Part shown: positions 27,289 through 36,664 of the stretch, in pieces
How positions within the stretch are numbered: position 1 is the stretch's first letter
How the letters are laid out: each line of letters begins with the position of its first letter
Origin: Pseudalkalibacillus salsuginis
GTDB lineage: Bacteria > Bacillota > Bacilli > Bacillales > Fictibacillaceae
Direction of reading: 5' to 3'
Assembly: GCF_021646685.1 (NCBI RefSeq)
Contig: NZ_JAKJHW010000010.1
Span: 1 to 64,000 of the forward strand
Length of the DNA stretch: 64,000 nt
Program-made: the position numbers and the translations under genes
Notes under the pieces: generated by a model
Database searches by the model: none
The model's input: the letters and a program-made list of their open reading frames with translations, nothing else
What the model was told of the DNA's origin: nothing

Positions 27289-27729
27289 CTACTTGATTCG
27301 TTGATTGATTCCATACCATACCAGGTCGACACGTTCAGCTTTTTCCGCCGAATCCTGGTAACACCAACCCGTAACATCCCGCCATGTGCGTTCAGTTTTT
27401 TCCAATGGAACAATCCCTTTGGAAATATCTGTCCCGATCAGAATGATCCTGTTTAGTCTGTTCTTGTCCTCCCACCTCTGCCATTTTACTAATCTTTCAT
27501 GCCAACTTCTTCTGCTTTCATCCATATCCATTTCAAGGAGGAGTCCTTTGATCCATTGCTCAATCCCTTCAAGGAACAGAAGTTGTTTTCCAAATGTCGA
27601 GAGATCAAACGGTAATGGGTCTTGTTGATAAGCCGATACCCACTGGTAATGTGAATGACCTTCAATCTGGTAATGTTTTTTCACCCATGATTTTTTGCCA
27701 TTAAAGGCACCTCCTGTAATGAAGTGCAT
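27289..27729 (-). CDS. CobU-like protein with degenerate P-loop
   Basis: A 146-residue protein whose N-terminus HFITGGAFNGKKSWVKKHY parallels the CobU kinase/guanylyltransferase P-loop (ITGGVRSGKSNFAEK in the neighbouring cobU), but GKS is replaced by GKKS. A later ILIGTDISKGIVPLEKTERTWRD resembles the CobU IVSNEILNE strand and following helix. It is shorter than CobU (187 aa) and lacks its HxxxR region, so it may be a non-catalytic or specialised paralogue. The ATG at 27729 follows GGAGGGG and lies 49 bases inside the 3' end of the phosphatase gene. Confidence 0.7.
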   Translation of the reverse strand: MHFITGGAFNGKKSWVKKHYQIEGHSHYQWVSAYQQDPLPFDLSTFGKQLLFLEGIEQWIKGLLLEMDMDESRRSWHERLVKWQRWEDKNRLNRIILIGTDISKGIVPLEKTERTWRDVTGWCYQDSAEKAERVDLVWYGINQRIK

Positions 27730-28298
27730 CGTCCACCCCTCCTTAGGATTCCTTTTTTGAAAGTAAGCTCAAATCCGATTCCATGTGGTACATCCCATTC
27801 CCAGAACTCCTTCTGGATCGGGGCGAAATCCCTCAATAATGCCCTGATCACCCCTCCATGGGTCATGACCGCAGCCCTAGGAGCCTTGTCAGCTAGCACA
27901 TATTCCATCACTTTCCCCCATCCAGTATTGACTCGATCCTGAAATTCTGAAAAGCTTTCACCCTGGGGTGGAGAATGTTTCCAAGGATCCTTCAGCCAAT
28001 TTTCATAATCGGTATGCCCTCTCAATTCAGTATAGGTTTTTCCTTCCCACTCACCAAAGTTCATCTCTCGTAATTCGAATAAACATATCCTCTCCTTGTT
28101 TGGAAACAGGAGTTCTGCTGTTTGGACACATCTTCCGGAATCACTTGAGAAAAGAAGATCATATGACCTGGATAGAGGCTGGATGGAACTGGACTCTTCG
28201 GGACATAATGGTGAGTCGGACCAACCAAGATATCCCCTCCGTTTATTTTCTTCAGTCAGAGCATGACGGAATAATGCAATAACCATATCGTCATCCAT
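27681..28298 (-). CDS. cobC: Histidine phosphatase, probable alpha-ribazole phosphatase
   Basis: A 205-residue phosphoglycerate-mutase-superfamily phosphatase. The catalytic motif reads LFRHALTEEN, with Ala where most members have Gly (RHG). The second histidine is in MTHGGVIRALL and the intervening Glu in REMNFGEWEGKTY. In this context it should dephosphorylate alpha-ribazole-5'-phosphate or adenosylcobalamin-5'-phosphate. It overlaps cobS by 43 bases and the CobU-like gene by 49 bases, unusually long overlaps. Confidence 0.85.
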   Translation of the reverse strand: MDDDMVIALFRHALTEENKRRGYLGWSDSPLCPEESSSIQPLSRSYDLLFSSDSGRCVQTAELLFPNKERICLFELREMNFGEWEGKTYTELRGHTDYENWLKDPWKHSPPQGESFSEFQDRVNTGWGKVMEYVLADKAPRAAVMTHGGVIRALLRDFAPIQKEFWEWDVPHGIGFELTFKKGILRRGGRCTSLQEVPLMAKNHG

Positions 28299-29047
28299 AA
28301 CATCAATTCAACTCCTTCTACAGATGCACCTAAAACATCACCTGTAATGCCGCCAAACCACCTGCCTACTTTTGAACGTATGAAAACAAAACATATCGCC
28401 GTGACGATAAGCATGATCATGAAAGCTGGGAGAGCTTTCTTATCCATGAACATAAAGGCTCCGCTGACCAACAGTATATATACGCAATATATCCCGAATA
28501 ATGAGGAGTCCACAGTACTTCCGAAATGATGTGCGAGTCCCTCTTCCTTAGCGGGTTTCACCAGCACGAGAAGGATACCCATCAAGCCCCTGCTCAAGAA
28601 TGGCATGAACACGATCGCAAAATAGGATGTCAAAGTAAGTGTTGTTACAATTTCATAGATGAATAAGAATTTAGTACTTAACAAAATGATGACTGAAAGA
28701 ACACCGAAGGCTCCTATTCTCGGATCCTTCATAATCTCCAGGCGTCTTTCGATACTACAATATGAAAAATAGGCATCACTCGCATCCATCCAGCCATCCA
28801 GATGAATACCGCCTGTCAGAATGATCATCATGATCCAAAGGAAAAAGGCGATAGCAAGACTTGAAAAGGGTGTCCAATGGACGAGAATATAGACAAGGAA
28901 AGCGTATGTTAGTCCCTGGAATAAGCCTAACAGCGGGAAGGTCCTCACAGCTTTCTCCAGGTGATCATCATCCATTGGAACCTCTAACGGTATAGGAATC
29001 ATCGTGAAGAATTGCAGGTTGATGATAAACCCTTTTATATACTTCAC
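28256..29047 (-). CDS. cobS: Adenosylcobinamide-GDP ribazoletransferase
   Basis: A 263-residue integral membrane cobalamin synthase. The signature GGIHLDGWMDASDAYFS, MKDPRIGAFGV and a late GGITGDVLGASVE are the family's conserved polar loops among about seven hydrophobic segments. It joins AdoCbi-GDP to alpha-ribazole or its phosphate. It starts exactly where cobQ ends (no gap). Confidence 0.95.
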   Translation of the reverse strand: MKYIKGFIINLQFFTMIPIPLEVPMDDDHLEKAVRTFPLLGLFQGLTYAFLVYILVHWTPFSSLAIAFFLWIMMIILTGGIHLDGWMDASDAYFSYCSIERRLEIMKDPRIGAFGVLSVIILLSTKFLFIYEIVTTLTLTSYFAIVFMPFLSRGLMGILLVLVKPAKEEGLAHHFGSTVDSSLFGIYCVYILLVSGAFMFMDKKALPAFMIMLIVTAICFVFIRSKVGRWFGGITGDVLGASVEGVELMLWMTIWLLHYSVML

Positions 29048-30550
29048 CTATACCTTCTCCTTGTCGTAAATGATTGTTTTCAAAAGTGGCCAGTCGATGT
29101 TTTCATGTAAGTGAGCAGCCAGGGCATCATACCGATCTTCCTTCAAATCAGCAGCATAAATAGGAGTCCTCTTTTCTAAGCCTTTCCGTTCACGAATCAG
29201 GTTCAACCACGCATTCCTCCAACCATCATTATGGAACAGGTGATGAAGATAGGTTCCGATGACTGTTCCTGTACGATTGCAGTACCCATCAGTTTGGCCA
29301 TTTTCGAGCTGGATGAAATATTGATCGTTTTTGAAATGGACCGTCTTCCCCAAATGGATTTCATAGCCCTCGACATGTGAGGTTACCTTGAGGCCTTTGG
29401 CGCTGATAGACCCTTTGACCCTGTTCGTCTCTTTGACCGGATGGAAGATCGTTTCCGCAGGTATAAGTCCGAGCCCTTCCACTTTCTCACCAATTGAGCC
29501 GGTGTCTGTGCCAGCTTCATCAATAATGCATTCACCAAGCATTTGATAGCCTCCGCAAATTCCAATAAGGACACCGCTTTTTTCTGCAAACTCTTTAATA
29601 GGACCATCGAGTCCAGTGTCTTTTAAGTGCTTCAGGTCATTGATTGTACTCTTCGTACCTGGAATGATGACTGCATCAGGGCTTCCGAACTCAGAACTAT
29701 GTTTGATCCAGCGGACAGATACATCCGGTTCATATGTGAACGGTTCCAGGTCACTATAATTGGAGACATAGGGGAGATATATGACGGCTATGTCGATCTC
29801 ACCTTCTTGGTGTTTGTTCATTTGGTCTTGCAAGGATAAGGAGTCCTCCCCATCGATCCCGTGATGATGGATATAGGGTAAAACACCGAGAACAGGTATT
29901 CCAGTCCGTTCTTCCAGCCATTGGATGCCGTCTCGGAACAAGCCTATATCTCCTCGGAATTTATTAATGATCAATCCTCGGACTCTTTTCCGTTCCTCAA
30001 GGGGAAGTAACTCAAGTGTCCCGATAATACTCGCGAAGACTCCTCCCCGATCGATATCTGCAACCAACAAAACGGGAACATCCGCCATTTCAGCGACTTT
30101 CATGTTGACTAGTTCACGGTCTTTCAGATTGATCTCCACGGGACTGCCAGCACCTTCAATGACCAGTACATCATAGTGGCGTTCCAAATATTCAAGGGAG
30201 GAGCGGATCACTTCTATTCCTTTTTCATAAAACTGCTCCCGATAACCGCTCCCGGACATTGTTTTAGAACTTTTTCCCAGCAGGATGATCTCTGACTGTT
30301 GATCAGATCGGGGTTTCAACAAGATCGGATTCATCCAGACGGACGCTTCTGTTTTGGCAGCTTCAGCCTGAACGCCCTGAGCCCTGCCGATCTCTTCACC
30401 ATTAATGGTGACATATGAGTTATTGGACATGTTCTGTGACTTAAATGGTGTGACCTTCAAACCTTCAATAGCGAACAAACGGCATAACCCTGTTGCAACC
30501 AAGCTCTTGCCGACGTCTGAAGCTGTTCCCTGGATCATGATTCCCTTCAT
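29048..30550 (-). CDS. cobQ: Adenosylcobyric acid synthase
   Basis: A 500-residue glutamine amidotransferase. The N-terminal dethiobiotin-synthetase-like ATPase has GTASDVGKSLVATGLCR. The C-terminal class I-type GATase has the nucleophile cysteine in LIGICGGYQMLG and the His in GTYLHHLF. It amidates four carboxyl groups of adenosylcobyrinic a,c-diamide. In a salvage-only cluster it can act on imported incomplete corrinoids. Overlaps cobU by four bases. Confidence 0.96.
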   Translation of the reverse strand: MKGIMIQGTASDVGKSLVATGLCRLFAIEGLKVTPFKSQNMSNNSYVTINGEEIGRAQGVQAEAAKTEASVWMNPILLKPRSDQQSEIILLGKSSKTMSGSGYREQFYEKGIEVIRSSLEYLERHYDVLVIEGAGSPVEINLKDRELVNMKVAEMADVPVLLVADIDRGGVFASIIGTLELLPLEERKRVRGLIINKFRGDIGLFRDGIQWLEERTGIPVLGVLPYIHHHGIDGEDSLSLQDQMNKHQEGEIDIAVIYLPYVSNYSDLEPFTYEPDVSVRWIKHSSEFGSPDAVIIPGTKSTINDLKHLKDTGLDGPIKEFAEKSGVLIGICGGYQMLGECIIDEAGTDTGSIGEKVEGLGLIPAETIFHPVKETNRVKGSISAKGLKVTSHVEGYEIHLGKTVHFKNDQYFIQLENGQTDGYCNRTGTVIGTYLHHLFHNDGWRNAWLNLIRERKGLEKRTPIYAADLKEDRYDALAAHLHENIDWPLLKTIIYDKEKV

Positions 30551-31092
30551 TTAGTCACCCCTTTCATCAATATCGGTACACCCGACTCGACCAAAAATGC
30601 CTGATTTGCAGTGGATACGATATATTGGTGCAAGATCCCTAATGTCTTTTTATACGTCAAGACAAGTTCGTTATCCTGTATAGGTTCGTTTAAAATTTCG
30701 TTGCTGACGATGATCAATGTATGGCAGTTCTCCCTTAACTGTCCGATTCCATCTATGATGGAATCAATCAACCTGTCATCGGGATGTGTGTCCGGGTAAA
30801 AGAGTTCATTATTCAACAAGGTTGTCAAACAATCCAAAAGCAAGATATCACTAGCAGTAAAGTTTTCAGCGAGTTTTCCAATATTCCTCGGTTGTTCCCA
30901 CGTCTTCCAAAACTGGTTAGAATGTTGCCTGTCCCGTTCATGTTTTTCAATACGCCTCTCCATTTCCAGATCAGAACGTAACCCTGTCGCGATGTAATTG
31001 AGCTTTCCATTGCTGGCAATTGATTTTTCCGTAGCGATCTTTTCCGCAAAATTGCTTTTGCCGCTACGGACTCCACCAGTAATGAATATCAT
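30547..31092 (-). CDS. cobU: Adenosylcobinamide kinase / guanylyltransferase
   Basis: A 181-residue bifunctional CobU. P-loop FITGGVRSGKSNFAEK, the YIATG strand, the guanylyl-acceptor His in KHERDRQ, and LLLDCLTTLLNN / IVSNEILNE are all present. It phosphorylates adenosylcobinamide and transfers GMP. The ATG at 31092 is chosen because it overlaps the cobD stop as ATGA, like its neighbours, with GGAGG upstream; an in-frame ATG six codons earlier contains that site. Confidence 0.94.
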   Translation of the reverse strand: MIFITGGVRSGKSNFAEKIATEKSIASNGKLNYIATGLRSDLEMERRIEKHERDRQHSNQFWKTWEQPRNIGKLAENFTASDILLLDCLTTLLNNELFYPDTHPDDRLIDSIIDGIGQLRENCHTLIIVSNEILNEPIQDNELVLTYKKTLGILHQYIVSTANQAFLVESGVPILMKGVTK

Positions 31093-32168
31093 TGATGATG
31101 TTGCCTCCATTGCTTCAACACCTCGATCAAACGGTCATTTTCAGATGAATGTTTGATTCCAAAACGAAGCCATCTTCCATCCAATCCAGGAAAATTATAC
31201 GTATGCCTTGGTACGATTCCGTTTCTCAATAGATGACGGAGCAGCGGTAACTGATCTTCCTTATCTGTATCTTTCAATAGATAAAAGTTTGCTTTAGAAG
31301 GAGAGAACGCATAACGTTCTTTTTTGAAAAAGGTAAACAGTTTCCGTCGTTCCTCACCTATGTAATTGCTTGTTTCGACCATAAAGGGCTGTTTCTTCAA
31401 ACAGATTTCTCCTGCAGCAAGTGCAGGAACGTTTACACTCCAATGAGTCTGGTAGCCTTTGATTCGTCGGACGATCTCTGGGTGTGCGATCATATAACCT
31501 AGCCTCAGGCCTGGTATCGCGAACATCTTCGTCATCGAACGGATGATGATCAGGTTCTGGAATTCCTTTGTAAACGGGATAATCGGCTCGTAGTCCGACA
31601 CCATGTCGTAAAAGGCTTCATCCAATACGAATAGACACTCCGCTTCTTTACTGGCTTTGAGCAGCTGAATGATTGATTCAAAATGATATTGCACGCCAGT
31701 TGGGTTGTTCGGATTACATAGAAAAAGGGCATCTATTCCTTTAAGCTTATTTTGTAGCTGCTCTACATTCATTTCCCAATCGGGCGCCTCGAGGTGGTGA
31801 TAGTGGATCTTGCATCCATTTAGATGGCAGTTTTTCTCATATTCAGAGAATGTCGGTTGAATGATCAAAACGTTTTTCCCACTTAACATCCTTGACACGA
31901 GGCTGATCAGATCTGCGCCGCCATTTCCGATCAAGATCGATGGCGGCTCCACTTGTTCAATCTCAGATATGGTTTTTTTAAGTTCCGTTGCATCAGGGTC
32001 AGGGTAATCCGTGATCCTACGGAAGATTTCCATCCACCGTGCTTCCAATTCAGGTGGCGGGCCAAGCGGATTGATATTGGCACTGAAGTCGATCAATATC
32101 TCGGGCTTTGGTAAATCGAGAGCTTCATAAAGATAGTTTGGATTAGAACCATGTGATGGCCAATTCAA
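31089..32168 (-). CDS. cobD: Threonine-phosphate decarboxylase (PLP-dependent)
   Basis: A 359-residue fold-type I aminotransferase-like enzyme that makes (R)-1-aminopropan-2-yl phosphate for the nucleotide loop. Visible are DFSANINPLGPP, the LCNPNNPTG loop, VLDEAFYD and the PLP lysine in SMTKMFAIPGLRLGY. The TTG start at 32168 has GGGAGGGAC upstream and overlaps cbiB by 26 bases. Confidence 0.93.
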   Translation of the reverse strand: MNWPSHGSNPNYLYEALDLPKPEILIDFSANINPLGPPPELEARWMEIFRRITDYPDPDATELKKTISEIEQVEPPSILIGNGGADLISLVSRMLSGKNVLIIQPTFSEYEKNCHLNGCKIHYHHLEAPDWEMNVEQLQNKLKGIDALFLCNPNNPTGVQYHFESIIQLLKASKEAECLFVLDEAFYDMVSDYEPIIPFTKEFQNLIIIRSMTKMFAIPGLRLGYMIAHPEIVRRIKGYQTHWSVNVPALAAGEICLKKQPFMVETSNYIGEERRKLFTFFKKERYAFSPSKANFYLLKDTDKEDQLPLLRHLLRNGIVPRHTYNFPGLDGRWLRFGIKHSSENDRLIEVLKQWRQHHQ

Positions 32169-33108
32169 GTAAAGTCCCTCCTATCCATAAAACAAACAAA
32201 AATCCTAAAAGTGTATGTTCCATGACTGTGTTTACATGTAAGATATGACCTTTCGTCAAAGGTACGACCGCTTCCCCCATGACGTCCCGTCGGGAGATGT
32301 TCCCCCCATAATAGTTGGTGCCGCCGAGTGAAACGCCCAACAGTGCTGCCACAGCTGCTTCGCCCCAACCACTGTTAGGGCTTGGGTGCTTTTTTGCATC
32401 CCGGAAAAGCAACTTCCAGGTGGTCATTCTGTAGTGATGCTTCGGTCTATTGCATATTAACATAACAAAAGCAGTCAATCGGCTCGGAATCCAGTTAAGA
32501 ATATCATCCATCCTGGCAGAAGCCCAGCCGAATCGTCGGTATTGGTCATTCCGGTATCCAACCATAGAGTCACAGGTATTGACTGCCCTGTAGATCATGG
32601 CAAATGGAGCGCCGCCAATCAGAGCCCAGAACAATGGTGCGGTGATCCCATCACTCGTATTTTCGGCAACGGTTTCAACAGTAGCACGAGTGATTTCTCC
32701 CTCATCCAAATTATCAGTATCACGACCGACTATGTAGGAAAGTTTTTTACGAGCTTTGTCGATATTACCTTGTAAGAGTGGCTGATGGACCTCCATTGCA
32801 GCCTGCTTCAAACTCTTTCTGGCAATGGTTGTCGAGATGATCAACCCCTCTATGAATACGCCTATGAACGGATTCACTTGATAAGTAAACCATACGAACA
32901 AGAATGTGATCGTTCCGGTTGTCAATATGACAAAAAGGAGCATGAGAACTCCTTTTTGCAATCGAAATGGTACCTTATTCATTTTTATGTCCAAACAGGC
33001 TATCAATCTTCCTATCCATCGGACTGGATGCGGCCACTCTGGAGGATCACCGACTAGTGCATCAATAACCAAGGCAAGTGTAATTGCGTACAGGTGAAAG
33101 AGAATCAT
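32143..33108 (-). CDS. cbiB: Adenosylcobinamide-phosphate synthase
   Basis: A 321-residue membrane protein beginning MILFHLYAITLALVIDALVG and continuing with DPPEWPHPVRWIG, the CbiB/CobD-type N-terminus. Also present are SDGITAPLFWALIGGAP and SPNSGWGEAAVAALLGV. It attaches aminopropanol (phosphate) to cobyric acid. The ATG at 33108 overlaps the upstream stop as ATGA, with AAAGGAAA as ribosome-binding site; the longer ORF start is rejected. Confidence 0.95.
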   Translation of the reverse strand: MILFHLYAITLALVIDALVGDPPEWPHPVRWIGRLIACLDIKMNKVPFRLQKGVLMLLFVILTTGTITFLFVWFTYQVNPFIGVFIEGLIISTTIARKSLKQAAMEVHQPLLQGNIDKARKKLSYIVGRDTDNLDEGEITRATVETVAENTSDGITAPLFWALIGGAPFAMIYRAVNTCDSMVGYRNDQYRRFGWASARMDDILNWIPSRLTAFVMLICNRPKHHYRMTTWKLLFRDAKKHPSPNSGWGEAAVAALLGVSLGGTNYYGGNISRRDVMGEAVVPLTKGHILHVNTVMEHTLLGFLFVLWIGGTLLELAITWF

Positions 33109-34583
33109 GACTGTTTCCTTTTTTCGTAGTTTTGAATCGCTTCTTTCGTACATTCATAAACTGCTTTACTGATCAGTTTTCCAAGAGGTGTGATCGTACC
33201 TGCAAATTCAAGCTTTCTTCCGGTCTGGGCAGCAGCGATCAAAATACTGTCAGTGGACGTCCCTGTTGCAAATGTACAGCTTACTTTATCCGTTACCCCT
33301 TGATCATGCAACACTTTGACTTTAGCCTCTGTGGCTGTCATCATACTTTGGATAAATGCTTCTTCTGTCATTTCCCCATTGACGAATATCCATGTATTGA
33401 TGGTTCCTGGCTGGATTTGAAAGTCATGCAGGTAACTTTTAGAGGCGTCGATGGCGTTTCCTACTCCGGCTGTTATGAGGACGAAAATGGAAAATCCATC
33501 TCCTTCATAAGAACGTAATGCTGCGTCTTTCAACTGGACCGCTGTCATCATCCCGACAGTGTCAGAAGGTTCAAATCCATGACTTTTCAAATATTGGACC
33601 ATTTCCTGCTTATGGTCAGTGCAGTCATAATCAAGAGCGACATGCCTGTTGATGAAGGTCTGGTGCCAGCCTGTTCCAGATCCGACTACACCTGAAGACA
33701 TCGTTTTTAATGGAATCGGCGTACGTAGTACGATTCGTTCATCTGATATGGTAACGTTTGAGGAATCGACTCGGACTACGTTCCGTCGGTCGGACGATTG
33801 TTTTGGAAGCAGTACCATTTGAGGTGCTGGAACTTTCGGATGCGGCTGCTTTTCGATTGTCGTCTGATAAACGGATTGGATCCTTTCCTGACGCAAGACT
33901 TCGTTCGGCGTATGTTGGATATTGATAACACCTTTCTCCAATAGCAACAGCCGGTCACAGTACAATCCCGCCAGATTCAAATCATGGAAAATCGATATGA
34001 CCGTTAATCCCCGATCCTCTGTCCACTGTTTCAACAAATCCAACAGCTCTTTCTGAAAGGAGAGGTCCAAGTGATTCGTCGGTTCATCCAACAATAAGAT
34101 ATCAGGTTCTTGGGCTAAAGCTTGAGCTAAAAAAACTCGTTGACGTTCCCCACCGGAAAGAGATTGGATATTTTTATCCTGAAATTCTGTGATCCCTGTT
34201 TGCTCCATCACTTTTTTGACAATGGATTCATCTTCTATGCTCCATGACTGGAACCAGCCTTTTTGATGGGCATACCTTCCTAGAGAAACCGTTTCTTTTA
34301 CCGAATACGAAAACCCTTGATCAGAGTGCTGTGGAAGGACGGCAATGATTTTCGCCAATTCTTTTGATGAATAGCTTTCAATAGGTCTTCCTTTGACGGA
34401 AACCATGCCTTGTTGGAAGCCCAGGATCCCGCTGATCATTTTCAGCAAGGTGGTCTTTCCACTCCCATTCGGACCTAGGACACCAAACATTTCCCCCTTA
34501 TCCACTTCAAAAGTTATCTCTTTCAAAATGTCCGTTTCGCCATAACCGCCTGATAGGTTTTCTACGTATAGCAATTCAACCAC
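33105..34583 (-). CDS. btuD-cbiZ: Corrinoid ABC transporter ATPase fused to CbiZ amidohydrolase
   Basis: A 492-residue two-domain protein. Residues 1-250 are a BtuD/FepC-type ABC ATPase ([40 protein letters not shown]). Residues about 270-490 are CbiZ, adenosylcobinamide amidohydrolase, with SGVVGSGTGWHQTFINRHV (as two motifs) and the signature FATGTSTDSILIAAAQTG and EFAGTITPLGKLI. The ATPase energises corrinoid import. CbiZ cleaves the aminopropanol arm so corrinoids with foreign loops can be rebuilt. The fusion couples uptake to remodelling. Start GTG 34583, overlapping btuC by eight bases; the ribosome-binding site is weak. Confidence 0.93.
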   Translation of the reverse strand: MVELLYVENLSGGYGETDILKEITFEVDKGEMFGVLGPNGSGKTTLLKMISGILGFQQGMVSVKGRPIESYSSKELAKIIAVLPQHSDQGFSYSVKETVSLGRYAHQKGWFQSWSIEDESIVKKVMEQTGITEFQDKNIQSLSGGERQRVFLAQALAQEPDILLLDEPTNHLDLSFQKELLDLLKQWTEDRGLTVISIFHDLNLAGLYCDRLLLLEKGVINIQHTPNEVLRQERIQSVYQTTIEKQPHPKVPAPQMVLLPKQSSDRRNVVRVDSSNVTISDERIVLRTPIPLKTMSSGVVGSGTGWHQTFINRHVALDYDCTDHKQEMVQYLKSHGFEPSDTVGMMTAVQLKDAALRSYEGDGFSIFVLITAGVGNAIDASKSYLHDFQIQPGTINTWIFVNGEMTEEAFIQSMMTATEAKVKVLHDQGVTDKVSCTFATGTSTDSILIAAAQTGRKLEFAGTITPLGKLISKAVYECTKEAIQNYEKRKQS

Positions 34584-35637
34584 TTCTTTCCGTCCTGCGC
34601 TTGATTAAAATCAGTCCAAATACAGGTGCTCCTACTAGAGCTGTAATGACACCGATCGGAAGCTCAGTCGGTGAAATCACTGTCCTTGCTACAAGATCTG
34701 CAAGGATCAAGAACCCGCTTCCTGTTAATATCGACAATGGCAATAAATGTTTATGGTCCGGTCCCCATAACAACCTTGTCAAATGTGGAATGACCAAACC
34801 GACAAATCCAATCGTCCCTGAAACGGCTACTGCAGCTCCCGTCAATATCGAACCAGCAGTCAACACAATCAACTTTCTTTGTTGAACATTCACTCCAAGA
34901 TGATGAGCCCTTTCTTCACCGAATGACATTGCATTCAATTCATTTGCATTTATTAGAAGAATCGCTGAACCAATCACGAAGAATGGAAATATGATCTTTA
35001 TGTATTCCCACCCTCTCATGGAAACACTCCCTAATAGCCATCCGATGATTTGCCTCAATTCATCACCTGTCAACGCAATCATTAGGGAGATGAGCGCTCC
35101 AAGAAAGGAGCTGAAAATGATCCCTGTCAAAATGATGGTTTCGACTTTCATAGAACGTTCAATTTTTCGTGCAAAACTGATGACAAGGAAAATCGTGATA
35201 AATGAAAAGAGAATGCTCAACAAAGGCAGTGTAAAAGACCCGATGAACGGAATCGATAGTTGGAAAAAAAGAGTTATGACAGCCCCTACAGAAGCGCCTG
35301 ATGATACACCTAGCGTATATGGATCGGCTAGGGGGTTCCTTAAAAGACCTTGGAAGGCTGCACCCGCTATAGCGAGAGCAGCACCTACAAGACCAGCAAG
35401 AATCACTCTTGGAAGTCGGATATCCATGACAATGCTTGTGTACATTGAGTCGATAGCATCGATCGATAAGAACGGAAAAATTTCATGACCTACTATTTGA
35501 ATGATCATAGAGGCAGGAACAGAAACGGTACCGACTGAAATGCCTAAAATGATTGAAATGATTAGAAAAGTAATTGCAAATAGGTAAGCTAGTATTCTAT
35601 TATTTATTAAACGTTTCTGGATAAACCGCCTTTGCAA
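34576..35637 (-). CDS. btuC: Corrinoid ABC transporter permease
   Basis: A 353-residue FecCD-type permease with about ten hydrophobic segments. It has RLPRVILAGLVGAALAIAG and GLLRNPLADPYTLGVSSGAS, the hallmark loop, and late GTIGFVGLVIPHLTRLLWG. The TTG start at 35637 has GAAGGAGTAG at good spacing and lies 38 bases inside the end of btuF. Confidence 0.93.
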   Translation of the reverse strand: MQRRFIQKRLINNRILAYLFAITFLIISIILGISVGTVSVPASMIIQIVGHEIFPFLSIDAIDSMYTSIVMDIRLPRVILAGLVGAALAIAGAAFQGLLRNPLADPYTLGVSSGASVGAVITLFFQLSIPFIGSFTLPLLSILFSFITIFLVISFARKIERSMKVETIILTGIIFSSFLGALISLMIALTGDELRQIIGWLLGSVSMRGWEYIKIIFPFFVIGSAILLINANELNAMSFGEERAHHLGVNVQQRKLIVLTAGSILTGAAVAVSGTIGFVGLVIPHLTRLLWGPDHKHLLPLSILTGSGFLILADLVARTVISPTELPIGVITALVGAPVFGLILIKRRTERSG

Positions 35638-36571
35638 GTTCTTCTACTCCTTCAGCAAGCCTAGGCCCTGAGCGGGCTACAAGATCTGAATGAACGTCAT
35701 AGACTTGTTTATCTTTTATAGCCGTTACATCTTTCCATCCGTCTCTTGACAAGACTTGTTCTACTGCATTTTCAGTATAGTAGCCATACGTTGTGATAAT
35801 GACATCCGGGTTTTTCTCGACAACTGCTTCTTGATCGATTTTTGCCCAACCCTCTAAATCACCTGATGCATTTTCTGCATTGATGATGGATAACATTTCA
35901 TCCATGAATGTATTTTTTCCTGGAGTATATATTTCTGGTGCTGGAGAAACCTCAATGAACACGGATTTTTTTTGTGAAATACTTTGGGCTTTTTCTTTGA
36001 TTGCTTCTATTTCTTCTTTCATTTCACTTACGATTTGACCAGCTTCTTGTTGTTTTCCAGATGCCTTTCCGATCATTTCGATAGATTCATAGACTTGGTC
36101 GAAGTTTTGAGCTTCATTTACGACAAGTACTGGGATACCTGCGTCTTTCAATTGCTGGAATCCTTCAGTTGAATTATGTGCACTTGATGCATGGGCTAAT
36201 ACTAAGTCAGGCTTAAGAGAGATGATCTTTTCAATATTCATTTCTTGGCCGCCGATTTTCTCTTTGTCTGCCGTATCCTCTGGATAATTATCGAAGTCTG
36301 AAACCCCTACAATTTCTTCACCAAGGCCTAATTCATAGGCTATTTCCGTGTTACTGGGGATAAGCGAAACGATCCTTTCAGGCTGTTCCTCAATGATGAC
36401 TTCTTCATCAAGGGCATCCTTTATGGCTACTGGATATGCCTCACCCTGATTACTTTCTTGACTACCTTCATTAGTAGTGGTTTCATCAACTGGAGTTTTG
36501 TCATCTCCACATCCAGCTACCAATCCGATTGATAATAATAACATGAGTATGAGTGATAGTAACTTATTCAT
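35600..36571 (-). CDS. btuF: Corrinoid-binding lipoprotein
   Basis: A 323-residue periplasmic-binding-protein-like lipoprotein. The signal with lipobox LVAGC is followed by an acidic linker, then the helical-backbone fold (PERIVSLIPSNTEIAYELGLG, VGVSDFDNYPE, IISLKPDLVLAH, NPDVIITTYGYYTENAV). ATG 36571 follows AGGAGG. Membership of the cobalamin operon and the upstream riboswitch indicate cobamide or cobinamide as ligand rather than iron siderophore. Confidence 0.93.
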   Translation of the reverse strand: MNKLLSLILMLLLSIGLVAGCGDDKTPVDETTTNEGSQESNQGEAYPVAIKDALDEEVIIEEQPERIVSLIPSNTEIAYELGLGEEIVGVSDFDNYPEDTADKEKIGGQEMNIEKIISLKPDLVLAHASSAHNSTEGFQQLKDAGIPVLVVNEAQNFDQVYESIEMIGKASGKQQEAGQIVSEMKEEIEAIKEKAQSISQKKSVFIEVSPAPEIYTPGKNTFMDEMLSIINAENASGDLEGWAKIDQEAVVEKNPDVIITTYGYYTENAVEQVLSRDGWKDVTAIKDKQVYDVHSDLVARSGPRLAEGVEELAKAVYPETFNK

Positions 36572-36601
36572 TTCATAAAGCCTCCTATTGATTGATGGAA
36601 T

Positions 36602-36633
36602 AAAAAAACATCTCCACATAGAACATGGAGATG
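36602..36633 (-). terminator. Terminator of the cobalamin riboswitch expression platform
   Basis: On the minus strand CATCTCCATGTT / ATGTGGAGATG stem followed by seven T, located between the aptamer and the btuF ribosome-binding site. This arrangement predicts transcription attenuation when adenosylcobalamin binds. Confidence 0.9.
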
Positions 36634-36664
36634 CCGGGAAATAGATTTTAAATGTAAAATTAGT

